A stretch of DNA of 64,000 nt, from contig JAPTOF010000026.1 of NCBI GenBank assembly GCA_028554755.1, positions 930,001 through 994,000 on the forward strand, in the 5' to 3' direction. Below the pieces are notes generated by a model. The model made no database searches and was not told the origin of the DNA. It saw only the letters and a program-made list of their open reading frames with translations. The position numbers and the translations under genes are program-made. Below, in pieces: positions 1 through 12,200 of this stretch (positions within the stretch are counted from its first letter, which is position 1; every line of letters begins with the position of its first letter). The DNA comes from Cordia subcordata. Taxonomy: Eukaryota > Streptophyta > Magnoliopsida > Boraginales > Cordiaceae.

Positions 1-2446
1 TGTGCATGAGTATTGTAACATTGATTAATCAATTGGTATGTGGCATGATTAATCAATTGTTATGTGGCATCTGATTAGAAATGATATGAATGGAGAGGAG
101 AATATCAAGCACTACCACTTTGATCGAATTATAAAGTTGAGCTTTTCCTCGAATACAAGACAATAGCAAGAATAAGCTATCACATGATAAATATCTAATA
201 TATGTAACAATATGCATATAGGCATTCCATTTGAGGTGCTAGTACAAGGGAGAAAAATTTTAGGCACAACAAAATGACAAATAGAAACAGCTCATGGGAG
301 GAAAAAATTTACTTAGAATGTTTACATAAGGGAAACAACAATTAAAGTAAAACTGACTGCAAGGTTGAGCAATTACAATTGGACCACCAGCATCATTATT
401 TGCGCATGCAAAAATGAGCTGCTAAGTCTGTTAACTTCCCCAACAAGAAAACGAAATTCTATCTCAGCCAGGAAGGAGAAGCTAGTTCTCTCCACAATTG
501 ACCATTTTCAACTGAGATCCAGTAAACAATCTCAAAATTGCATCCAGTTTGAAGAAAACTGAAAGTTCTATTTCCATTATGGTGGCAAAGAATGAGTTGA
601 CATTTTAAAGAAAGAAAAGGAAAGGAAGAGGAGTTAACAGGAGGAGAATCCTAAGTTTAAAATGCATAAAAAGGTTATGATTGTAAACTTATGAAGAAGA
701 TGAGCCACTTCTAGTAATTGGATGTCTAACTCAGATCTATGTGACATCTATTGATCTTACAGCAGCTGAATGAAATAACATCCTAGTGAAAATGATTGAA
801 AATTTACCACAAAGCTCCCTTATTCCTTTTCTATTGCCTTTTTTTCTTTTTTCTTTTTCAAACCCCCCACCCCTATGATTTGAACCCAGGACCTCACACC
901 TAGAGGAGATAGTCTCAACCACTTGAGTTATCTCCTAATTCCTCTATTGCCGCTTCTGGAAATTATATATAAAATTTGGAGTCTGGTGTAAAGTTGAGAA
1001 TCAGGTTCATTAGTAGTGCTACTTATGAAAGGTTGGACATCACTTATCGAGGAAATTTCTTAATACTGAAAACCACGGTCAATCTCCCATTAGAAAGAGG
1101 GTTTAAAAATTAATACTCTGAAGATATCATGACATGTCTAATTACATAAACACAACATGATAAATTGGGTTCCACGCAAAGGCCAAAGTGCCATTGAAGG
1201 AAAAGATAGAATTTCTAATGTCTAATGATGGTGGCATGCCCATCAATGGCACCACTACAAAGTTGTCTTCCATCTACATATTCCCTCATCAGGGCATGAT
1301 AGTGTTGATACTTGCGCTATTATTATCAGCTTCTCAAGTAACAGATTTAAGTGCTCCAGAAAATTTCAACTTTTTCTTCAAGTTATGATTAGGCCCTGCT
1401 AGCCATTCTCAGCAGCAAACATTGAATTGGTCAAAAGAGACTGTAAATGAAAAGGACAAAGTCCAACCACACCAAATATTGATCGAGGAAAAACTATAAA
1501 ATAATACCATTTTAGTTCTCTTTCTCCAGCTGCTCGAACAGAACAAGTATAGTCACTAACTCTCTTCACTAAGTTACGAACAGAACACAAGAATACCTAC
1601 ATTACAGCCTGTTCTATATACCCCAAGGTGACATGTCACACATCTGGCACTGGGATAATTAGTATGACAATGGCATCTGTGAAAGACACCTCAACATAAG
1701 GCTAGGCACTCCAAACTCTTTAGTTCAAGGTGAAAGTAGCTAACAGTTGCATTAGTACAAGATCAAGAACTACCAAATCATTCCTAGAATAAGAAACTAA
1801 GTTCTATCTACTTAGATTGAGAAAGGAAGAGTTCACTGAATTTTATTGACTAATTGAGAAGGTTAATAATTTACTTCAGGTGCAATTTAAATTATTAAAC
1901 CACAAAAGAATGTATCACTCTATATGCAGTATGTGTCCTTTCACTGGCCCAAAAGTTCCCAAACTTTTCAGTGTGATACCCACATCTTCAGATCAATGAA
2001 TAAAGTGAACCTCACAGCCTGACAAAGAACCACAGATATCATTCATACCCTAGTCCATGTTAAAAAATGAGGCATCCATCTACTTTCCCTTCACTCCTCT
2101 TTGTTGAACCAACCATAGCCTTGATACTAGACCCTACCAGCCTGTTTATTATATAAGAAACATCATTGGGAAAATTCTAAGCGAAGGAAGAGAAAAAGAA
2201 AGAAAAAGTAAGAGAAGGGGAACAATCCATTATGAGGCCCAAAGTATTTATATCTTTACAGGGAAACAAGTAGCCACCTTGCTAGCATCAAGGCTTTCAC
2301 TGGACCATTTAACTGAAAGACTTGAGACTATGTAATTGAAACATGCAAAAGACAAAGAAAACGCAATTTGATTCTATTTAGGAAGGTTAATCACTAGATA
2401 TACAGAAGGAAAAAAGAAAAGTAAACATTAAGTAAGTAATAATTAC
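1..2446. other. Intron 6 and beyond of the alcohol dehydrogenase gene
   Basis: I searched this stretch for the remaining exons (the ITGGMGVDVAVEALGK region and the C-terminus) and found none, so they should lie left of the window. It holds one SINE (822-940) and a short tandem repeat at 24-70, where the 23-bp unit gattaatcaattg plus tatgtggcat occurs twice. Nothing else is recognisable. Confidence 0.5.
822..940 (-). mobile_element. tRNA-derived SINE, copy 1
   Basis: On the minus strand an RNA polymerase III A-box-like TAACTCAAGTGGTTGAGA (930-913) is followed 27 bases later by a B-box GGTTCAAATC (886-877). An A/G-rich tail follows, seen as T/C-rich bases at 822-860 on the plus strand. The A-box/B-box order and spacing are those of plant tRNA-derived SINEs. 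A second copy is at 30424-30512. Confidence 0.6.
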
Positions 2447-2588
2447 TCTGATTTTCTTAGTTGCATCTTCATTTCGCGCATTTATAACGTGGGTAGCACC
2501 AAGTTTTTTAGCGTTCTGCAGTTTCTCATCTTGGATATCCACAGCAATAATCTCAGAAGCACCAAAGGCTCGTGCTATCTGCAGACAA
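2447..2588 (-). CDS. Alcohol dehydrogenase exon 6 (Rossmann fold)
   Basis: A 142-nt exon encoding CLQIARAFGASEIIAVDIQD and EKLQNAKKLGATHVINARNE, then DATKKIR. The acceptor is the ACAG ending at 2589 rather than the TGCAG ten bases further in. Only this choice rebuilds the GVGGVGSSCLQIA junction with exon 5. Donor GTAATT. Confidence 0.93.
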
Positions 2589-3203
2589 CTGTACCACGTT
2601 TCTAGTCATAATCTCATCAATTGAGGTCCAAAATATGAAAACAAATGCAAAAAACAGAAGAAAAGAGCCAGACAAACAGAAACATCATAGAAAACATTAT
2701 CAGAAATTTAATCAGAACAGTGATAACAACATAACATATACAAATCAATTACAAATAACCATCGCTCAATCTGCAGCACTATCTCCTATTTCTCTAGGTT
2801 TTCCTAAACCCAACTTGCAATGATTCATTGATATCCCATGTCTGGTACCTTATCACGTCTTTCAAATGTCTGTGATGGATGCATCCTCCACTCAAAAGTC
2901 TACCTGGTCGTTTTTATTAAAATAAAGACGAATAACTAGTTCAGCAATATTTTTATCTATTGTCCAGTATAACAGTTTTATTAGTAGTATTTTGTACTCA
3001 CTCTCTCCCACATCAGAAGAGAGACCTTACTGTTTTCCTTTTATAGTAATACAAATAGGAGGCTAAGTATTGTAATAAAGTACGGAAGCCTTTTTCTTTC
3101 TTTCTTAATTCCAAGATGGTACCGAGCCAGCAAAAAAATTCAACCCACCCTCCCCTTACCCATTCTTCTCCATAATCTCTTTCTCAAAAAAAAAAAAAAA
3201 GGA

Positions 3204-3234
<31 letters not shown>

Positions 3235-6200
3235 CACACACACACACATATATATAAACCCTAACCCTAATCTCTACCACCACCCTTCCTACCGCCCCAC
3301 CCTCACCAGCCACCTCACCCAATTTCTTCCCTGGTGTCAACAACGCTACCCCACCACCAGCCGCCGTCGGTCATTAACACTCATAACCCCTCTTCTCTTC
3401 TATCTTCTTTCTCAGATCTATACCACACAAAGTCTTATCTCATGGCATACTTAATGAAACATCTTGTGCACATACTCCACAGCAAAATGGGGTTGCCGAA
3501 CGAAAAAACCGCCACCTCATTGAGACTGCCTATACCCTTCTCCTCTATATGCATGTGCCGCTTCGTTTTTGGGATGATACTGCTTTGACTTCTTGTTATC
3601 TTATTAACCACATGCCTTCTTCTATCCTTCATGATTAGCTTTCTTTCTCGATTTTATTTCCCTGTGATCCTATATATGTCTTACCTCCTCAAGTTTTTGG
3701 ATGTGTATGTTTTGTGTTAACTTGAGAGAAAAGAAATGTTCTTCATTATTGAGAAATGATTACAAGCCTAATATTTATAGGCTTCAATTACATTTAGTAG
3801 TTAGTTATAACTGCCTGCTATCTAACTAATGCAGAGCTGGCATTAATGCACCACTAACTTCTTAACTATAACTAACTATTCTACCAACAATATTACAAAT
3901 ATATCTCTGTACTCTAACATCCCCCCTCAAGCTGAAGTGTGGCTTTAGCCAAGGGAAGCTTGCTGACGAGATATTCAAACTGCTTTGAGGAGAGAGCTTT
4001 AGTGACTAAATCTACTGGCTGCTCTGTAGATGGAAGATAGGTTATCTGCAGCCTTTTGGAGACAACTTGCTCCCCTATGTAATGATAATCCAACTCTATG
4101 TGTTTAGTTCTAGCATGAAAAACAGGATTAGAGGCTAGAGCTAATGCAGATAGATTATCACAAGCAAGTGTTGGCAGAGAGACTGGAATGTGTAAAGTAG
4201 ACAGCAGATAAGTAAGCCAAGTTATTTCTATAGCAGTTTGAGCCATGGACCTATACTCTGCTTCAGTACAAGATCTTGCAATAGTACGCTGCTTTTTAGA
4301 ACATCAGGAAATCAGATTTTGTCCCAAGAATACACAGTAACCTGTTGTGGACTTCCTGTCCAATGGATCACTAGCCCAACACTGTCCGAATAGGCATGTA
4401 GTGTAAGAGGACTAGAAGTAAAAATAATACCCTAAGTAAGTGTACCCTTGATGAACCTGAGTATCCTTTTACCTGCTGCAAAATCAGAAATAGTAAGAGC
4501 ATGTATTTTTTGACACACAGTATTGATTGCACATTGAATATCTGGCCTTGTTACTGTAACATATTGTAGAGCTCCAACTAAACTCCTGAATAAAGTTGGA
4601 TTAGAAAATGGTAAGTCTCCATTAGTTGGCCCTTTTGTGTACTTGGAAGTGGTAGGAGTATTAGTAGGTTTGCAATTCACCATTCCTGCCTTTTGTAGTA
4701 AATCCCTTCCATACTTAACTTGATGCACTAGAATACCAGTAGGCAATTCTTGAATTTCCAATCCTAGAAAATAGGAAAGATGACCCAAGTACTTCATTGC
4801 AAAAGTAGAGCCCAAGTAAAAATTAGTGTTGAAATAGCTTCAGAAGATGAACCTGTGATGATTATATCATCCACATATACAAGAAGGATGACAGTAGCTG
4901 TAGGAGTTCTTTTTACAAACAAAGAAGTATCAGCTGGAGTAGAACTGAACCCTTGACTCATAAGGAAATTGAAGAGTTTAGAATACCAGGCCCTTGGTGC
5001 CTGTTTGAGTCCATACAAGGACTTTTGGAGTTTACAAACATATCCAGGTTTTGTGGGATCTTGAAACCCTTGTGGTTGTTGCATATATACCACTGCATCT
5101 AAATCTCCATGCAGAAAAGCATTTGAGATGTCTAGTTGATGTAAAGACCATCCAAAATGCACAACTAGGCTTAGAACAGTCCTTATTGTTGGTGTTTTCA
5201 CCACTGGACTAAAGGTTTCTTCATAATCTAACCCTGCTTCTTGATGAAAACCTTTGGCCACTAGTCTGGCCTTAAATCTAGCAATAGAACCATCAGCTTT
5301 TCTTTTGATTCTGTACACCCACTTGCAACCAATTGCTTGTCTATCAGAGGGTGGAGGAACCAAGGTCCATGTCTTTTGCTTAATGAGAGCATCATACTCT
5401 TCTTTCATAGCTTGTTGCCAACATGGCATTTTTGCAGCCTCTCTAAAGGAGGAAGGTTCAGTTTCAGTTTCAATAAATGTCAAAGTTGTGGAGTGCAACT
5501 GATATAATGGTGGTGGTAGAGAACCAGTTTTAGATCTGGTTAGCATAGAATGAATGTTTGTGGATAAAGGTAGAGTGGGAGAGATATTTGTGGAAGTAGA
5601 TGAAGATGTAATAGGTGAATCACTGTGTGGTTTAGACTCTACAATGATATCTGTAAGAATATGTGAAGATGTAGTAGATGAAGAGTTATGCAGAGATGTA
5701 TTAGAATTAGAAGAAGCATGATTACCTAGTAAAGACAAGGGAGTAGATGACATTGTAACATCTGAACTAGGGAATAATGGAAGAGTTACCATAGGTGAAC
5801 CTGATGATACTTCTATGTCAGAAGAATCTGAAGAAGTACTATGAAATATGGCAGGAAAATTACTAGCAGAGATGGGAGACTGGAAAACAATACTAAAGGG
5901 GAAAGTATTTTCAACAAATTTAACATGTCTAGACATGTAAACCTTATTTATAGTCATATCCAAACACTTATACCCCTTGGTGATTGATGAATAACCCAAA
6001 AATACACAGGGTTTGGACCTATTATTAAGCTTGTGAGAAGTATATGGCCTTAACCAAGGATAACATAAGCAGCCAAACACCTTAAGAGAACTGTAATCAG
6101 GGGTTTCATGATAGAGTATCTCATAGGGGGACTTATTATTAAGAGTAGGAGTAGAGAGCCTGTTTATAAGAAAATTGGCAGTTGCAAGAGCATCAAGCCA

Positions 6201-9200
6201 ATATCTAACTAGCATTTTACTATGATTTAACAATGCCAAAGTAGTTTCTATGAGATGTAAGTGTTTTCTCTCCACCTTTCCATTTTGTTCAGGAGTATGA
6301 GGACATGAAGTTTGGTGGAGAGTTCCAAGAGGCTGCAAGTATGTTTGAAATGATTGATTAACAAATTCTCCTCCATTGTCAGTTTTGAAGATTTTAATAT
6401 CTGATTGGAATTGATTTTTAATCATGGCAATGAATGAAAGGAAAGCACTATAAGCATCACTTTTAAATTTCAGAGGATAAATCCAAGAAAAGTTAGTAAA
6501 GTCATCTAGAAATATGACATAGTACTTGTATTTCATACAAGATTCAATAGGGGAAGGCCCCATACATCAGAATGTATCAACCCAAAAGCTCTAGAAGTTT
6601 GTTTTACAGAGTTGGAAAAAGACAATCTATGAGCCTTGGATACAGAACAATCCTGACAGTTCTCTATAGAATAGCCTAGCTGCTTATTTATACTAGTAGA
6701 GACTACAGCTGAAGCATGTTTATTGGGATGACCCAGTCTTAAATGCCATATTTTGTCGAAAGTGGATGCAGAGTCTGTACATATGCAGTGATAGGCTAAA
6801 GACAACTGAGAAGAGTGAGATTGAAATTGAAAGGGAATGGGATAGAGTCCTTTGTCACAGGGGCCTTTGAACAGCACCTTGTGGGACTTGTTGTCCAGCA
6901 AAGTAACACCCTTAGATGTAAACACAGCAGTACAATCATTATCTTGTGTCAATTGATGAACAGAGAGAAGGTTGGATGAAATAGAAGGAACAAATAAAAC
7001 ATTAGACACAAGAATATTAGAGGAAGGAGTGGATATAATACCAGAACCAGTGTTAAGAATTGGTAAAGTAACTCCATTGCCAACTGCAACTGCACCTGTT
7101 CCCTTGTAAGGCTGAGTGTGATGCATTTGTTGCATATCTAAAGTGACATGGTTGGTTGCTCCTGTATCTAGAAATCAAGGACTGGTAGCTGTTGATGTAG
7201 ATGGCCAAGCAGTAGAGATTTGAGCAGTTAGTGCATTGGCTTACCACATATTTGAGACACAAGACCAGAGGACTAATTATTAGAATTGTTAGGTTTCTGA
7301 GCTCTACCTTGCCCTCTTTGTCCTCTTCCTCTAGAATTATTATTGAAAGCTCTACCCCTACCTCTACCTCTTTGTGTAGTAGAATTAGCATACAAGGCAG
7401 TTTGAAGATCTTGACTGGCTTGAGAAACAGTAGAGTCAGGCAAAGTAAGTTTGGAATTGAAGGCAAGATTAAGTTCTTCATTGATTAGAAGACTTATTAG
7501 CTCAGAAACTGTTACAGGCTCTGGTCTAACTCTAATAAAAGTCCTAATAGTGTCATAAGCAGCAAGCAAGCCTTGAAGAATATAGTAAACAATATCTTCA
7601 TCCTTTAGAGGTTCATTTGCTCCAGCAAGAGCATCTACAATAGCTTTAACTTCATCAGTGAAGGCCTGAATAGTCTTGGTGCCTTTAGTGATGTTTTGTA
7701 GTCTATGTCTCAGTTGATACACTAAGGACTTGCTACTTGATTGAAACCTTTGTTCTATTGCAAGCCAAATCTCAGATGATGTGTTAAGCTGGTAGATGTG
7801 ACTCAGAAAAGAATTAGATACAAAGGCATAAAAGCAACTTTTCAGATACTGATCAATATCTTGCCAATTTGTATATTCAGGATTTGGAGAAATAGAACCA
7901 CCCGAATGCCTTAGCACAGGACTAGGACATGGCACTTTGCCTGTAACATGATCAAACAGCTTACAGGCTTTGAGAAAAGATTGAAATTGAGTTTTCCAAA
8001 AAAAATGATTCTAAGTATCCAACGTGATATTCACATATGCAGGAAAATATAGCAAAAGCAATTTTACAACTGGTGAAAGAGACTGATCTGAAGGAAGAGC
8101 CATGACAACTCTGTTAGGGTTAGGGTTTATAGGTAAAAAGTGAGATTTAAAGAAATTTTATGATTCTGAACTGTGATTATGAAAATAAACCGATGGATAG
8201 AGTAGTCATCTGACCTTGATCTCCCTATTGCCTTACGTATGATAGAGTAGTCAGATAGGCAGTTAACATATATTGTAATTGTTAGTAGAGTAATACAGCT
8301 GGACAGGTTGTTAGTATAGTTAGTTATGCTTGTAACTGCTTATAGAAGATACTAGCAAAATAATACAGCTGGACAGGTGTTAGCATTAGTTATACTTGTA
8401 ACTCCTACTAGAAGATACTAGTCAGCTGTACTCAACTATAAATATTTGTGATATTGTTACTAATCATTTTTGAGAATGAAAAAGATATATACAATTTACT
8501 TTTCTCTCTCAAAATTTCTTCATGGTTATCAGAGGTTGAAAAAGCTTTGCTGCCATTAAAATTCTTCAATCAAAGCTTGAAATCTCATCAAAATCACTTG
8601 ATCCTGGACCTTGAATTGCTGCGCACAAGGATCGCGAGGCTCTTTGGTGGTTTTTTTTTTTTTCCTGCAAATTGAGCTAGTTTCATGTCGCGATCTGTCT
8701 TCTCCAGTTGAAACCTAAGCTAGGGTTTCATTTTTGTTTTGATCTCTTCAGCTTAATCGAAGATTCATATCATCTTTACCTTAACAAGACGTGATCTATT
8801 CTTCTTCAACACAACTTCAAATTTGTTTCTGGAAATCTCTATGGCTCTTCCATCAAATCAATTTCTTCCATCAAGATTAAAGGCCTTTCTTCAATATTTT
8901 CCTTCTTTTGTCACAATTAAACTAGATCACTCCAACTATGTTCCTTGGAAGACTCTGATTCAGTCAGCTCTGAGAGTAGTGGTTTACTAAATCATGTTCT
9001 TCAAAAAGTACCATGTCCTTCTCCATTGATTCTTCAAGCTGATGGTACTTCTTGTCCTAATCCAGAGTATACTCAATGGTTGAATATAGATGAGCATCTT
9101 AGAACTTGTTTTTATGCTGCTGTGACACCTTCTTTGTTGTCAAATATTGCTACCTTACCAACTGCTACTGATATCTAGGCCACACTAGAGCAGAGATTCA

Positions 9201-12200
9201 AGTCGACCAGCATGTCTCATATCTATCATTTGCGGAATAAACTGGAAAGGTATTCGCTCTTGCACTACTCATCATCCTATTTCTAATTTTGTCACATATG
9301 ATCCTCGTCTATCCCCTTCCTTCTTTATCTTCTATTTCTATCCTTAAGAATGTGGCAGAGGCATGTGCTTATCCAGGTTGGTGGACGACAATACTTGAGA
9401 AGATGTCTACTTTGCACAATAATGGGACTTGAGAGTTGGTTGACTTACCTCTTGGTAAATCTCCAGCTGGTTGTCGATGGGTATATACTGTCAAAGTCAC
9501 TGCAGATGGACAGGATGACCGCTTAAAGGCTCGTCTGGTGGCTAAAGGATAGACACAGGGTTATAATCTTTATTATTGTGATGCATTCTCTCCTGTTGCA
9601 AAAAGGTCTTTTGTTCGTATATTTCTTGTTGTTGCTACCATACATAATTGGTCTCTGCATCAACTTGATATTAAAAATGCTTTTCTTAATGGTGATTTTG
9701 ACGAAGAGGTGTACATAGAGCAACCTCCAGGGTTTGTTGCTCAGGGGGTGTCTCGGAAGGTGTGTAGCCTAAAGAAGGCTCTCTATGGCCTCTAGTAATC
9801 TCCCTGAGCTTGGTTTGGCTACTTTAGTGCAGTGGTTCTTGAATTTGGATTGACATATTGTGGTGTTGATCATTTCGTCTTATATCGATATTTCGAGGGA
9901 AAATGACTTTTGCTAATTGTATATGTTAATTATATTGTGATAACTGTTGATGACATTGCAGGCATAAAAGACATAAAAGCATTTCTTCATGAGAAATGCC
10001 AAACCAAAGATTTAGGAGAATTACACTATTTCTTGGGCATTGAAGTAGCCAAACCAAAACAAGGGGTGTTCATATCTCAGCGGAAGTATGCCTTTGATAT
10101 GTTGAGTGAAGCAGGATTGCTTGGTGGGAGACTATGTGATTCACCGATGGATCCGAATGTGAAACTTTTGCCAGAAGAAAGAGAATTGATGACAGATCCA
10201 AGAAGATACAAATGATTGGTTGGAAAATTTAATTATCTCACTATGACTCGACCAGACATCTCATTTGCAATGAGTGTTTTGAGTCATTTCTTAAATGCTC
10301 CACGAACAAGACACTAGGATGCAGCTCTTAGAATTTTGAGGTTTATTAAAGGCTCACCTGGAAAAAGATTGCTTTATAGTGACAGAGGGCATATAGAGAT
10401 TTCTGGATATTCAGATGTAGATTGGATAGAGAGTCCTTCAGATAAGAAATCTACCTCTAGGTATTGTGTATTCATTGGTGGAAACCTGGTCTCATGGAAG
10501 AATAAAAAGCAAGATGTGGTTGCACACTGAAGTGCAGAGCATCGAGCTATGTGCCTTGCTATTTTTGAGCTAATATGGGTGAAGAATCTTCTCACAGAAA
10601 TTGGTTTTCGTAGTTCTGGACCAATGAACCTTATCTATGATAATCAAGCTACTATTCACATTGCAACAAATCCAGTGTTCCACGAATGAACCAAACATAT
10701 AGAGATTAATTGTCACTTCGTGAGGGAAAAATTATTATTAAAAGAAATTGTTACTTCCTCTGTTAGCTCTAGCGACCAGTTAGCCAACTTGTTTACAAAG
10801 TCACTTAGTGGTCGACGGATTAAGTATATCTGTAACAAGCTGGGCACCTATAACATGTATGCTCTAACTTGAAGGGGATTGTTGAGTATAACAGTTTTAT
10901 TAGCAATACTTGTACTAACTTTCTCCCACATCAAAAGAGAGACCTTGTTGTTTTCCTTTTATAGTAATATAAATAGGAGGCTAAGTACCACGATAAAGTA
11001 CAAAAGCCTTTTTCTTTCTTTCTTAATTCCAAGATCTATAACCTATTAGAGGAAAAGCATCCATCTCTTCTACAATATATTAAGTACTACAGCCCAAGGG
11101 GGGGGGGGGGGGGAAGGGAAGAAAACAGCAGCAACTTCATATAAACATGAAAAAATGTACTTATTCTAACTTCTAGAATCCTCTCTGTCTCTTCTCAAGG
11201 AATCAAAGAAGTTCCTGTAAAGGTAAATGCAATTCTCAATGGATAGTTACCCTCCAAATGCAATTCTCAATAGACTATTACACGCCAACACCTACGAAGT
11301 TCAAAGCTTTCTATCAAAGATTCATTCTATTTTTGAGCAAAATATTGCTGCAATCACCAACACCATGAAGAATGGAAAATTGAATCTGGTTGAGGGCAGC
11401 CACTAATGCATTGAGAACAATTAACACCATGAAGAATGGAGAATTTATCTGGTTGAGGGCAGCCACTAATGCATTGAGAACAACTAACACCATGAAGAAT
11501 GGAGAATTTCTCTGGTTGAGGGCAGACACTAACGCATACAAAACAATTACAAGAAGGATAATGGAAGTTCAAAAACTTCAACTTCCAGATTTCTCTAAGG
11601 TCTTTGAAGTAGAATGTGATGCTTCACAAAGCCCTGGTGGTGTTCTTTTGCAAGAAGGATATCCTATTGCTCACCACAGTGGGAAGCTCAGTGAGGCACA
11701 ATAGAAATTTTTTTCTCATCAAAATGAATTATAAGCTTTTTGTTTCATGTCACCTGTCACTAGACTGATTACCAGATTTCCAAAGACAACGTACTCTGCC
11801 CAGATCATTAGCTTTGATGTATTATCTTCCTTCTAAAAAGAAGCTCAATTCCATACATGGGAAATGGGTAGAATTCTTGTAGGCATAACCATAGTTACCA
11901 GATTTATCCAATCCCATTGGAACCATGTACCAAATCACACGTCCAGATTTGTGGTACATTTAGGGGTGTTCATTAGGGAATCCCCGCCCCAATCAACAAA
12001 ATTCTTTTTTCCCAAAATAATTTTTTGGGAAGAAGGTTTGTTCCGTTCCCTGTCCCAATTCACCAATGGGGACCATGATTTGGGGAAATGGGGAATGGGG
12101 AAAAGCCACTAGGAATTTGGGAATTCCCAAATTTTTTTTGATAAATTTCAAAACTAATTTTCGACACAACTTATATCGAATAATTCTAAATCTAAAATGT

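Larger units (their letters stand above)
3715..8103 (-). mobile_element. Ty1/copia element B, inserted in copia A on the opposite strand
   Basis: The 3' LTR is 3919-3715 and the purine tract is at 3920-3933. Reading leftward from 8103 it has gag, protease, integrase, reverse transcriptase and RNase H in copia order (integrase before reverse transcriptase). The 5' LTR is not recognisable to the right of gag. The boundary lies somewhere before 8280, where copia C begins. Pol is broken by about three frameshifts and several stops, but YVDD is kept at 4878-4867. It lies in the same sense as the alcohol dehydrogenase gene. Confidence 0.82.
8280..9245 (+). mobile_element. Ty1/copia element C, 5' end only (LTR, primer site, gag part)
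   Basis: A plus-strand 5' LTR (8280-8522), a primer site at 8523 and gag (8841-9245). Its Gag is clearly related to that of copia B but not the same subfamily. At about 9246 Gag similarity stops and the pol of copia A resumes, so the rest of element C is missing. It stands head-to-head with copia B. Confidence 0.75.
2961..11034 (+). mobile_element. Ty1/copia element A, outer element of a nested insertion in intron 5
   Basis: Both ends are clear. The LTRs are 156 bp (2961-3116) and 155 bp (10880-11034). They are flanked by an exact 5-bp duplication TCTAT at 2956-2960 and 11035-11039. A primer-binding site follows the left LTR and a purine tract precedes the right one. Gag, protease and half of integrase are missing. 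An integrase piece (3438-3714) is cut by inserted elements, and pol resumes at about 9246. It is defective: there are many stops and the reverse-transcriptase YVDD is changed to YVNY. It is antisense to the host gene. Confidence 0.88.

Noticed and set aside
877..930. A tRNA gene suggested by the A and B boxes
   Set aside because: No acceptor stem or anticodon arm can be drawn. The boxes plus the tail fit a SINE.
1188..1388. Short ORFs in the first 2.4 kb as missing alcohol dehydrogenase exons
   Set aside because: None matches the expected C-terminal motifs on the minus strand; they look random.
2579..2588. Acceptor TGCAG ten bases inside exon 6
   Set aside because: It would break the GVGGVGSSCLQIA junction and the phase with exon 5.
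11362..11551. CRISPR-like or coding repeat gene
   Set aside because: The unit corresponds to a known gypsy reverse transcriptase segment, so it is a duplication inside a dead element.
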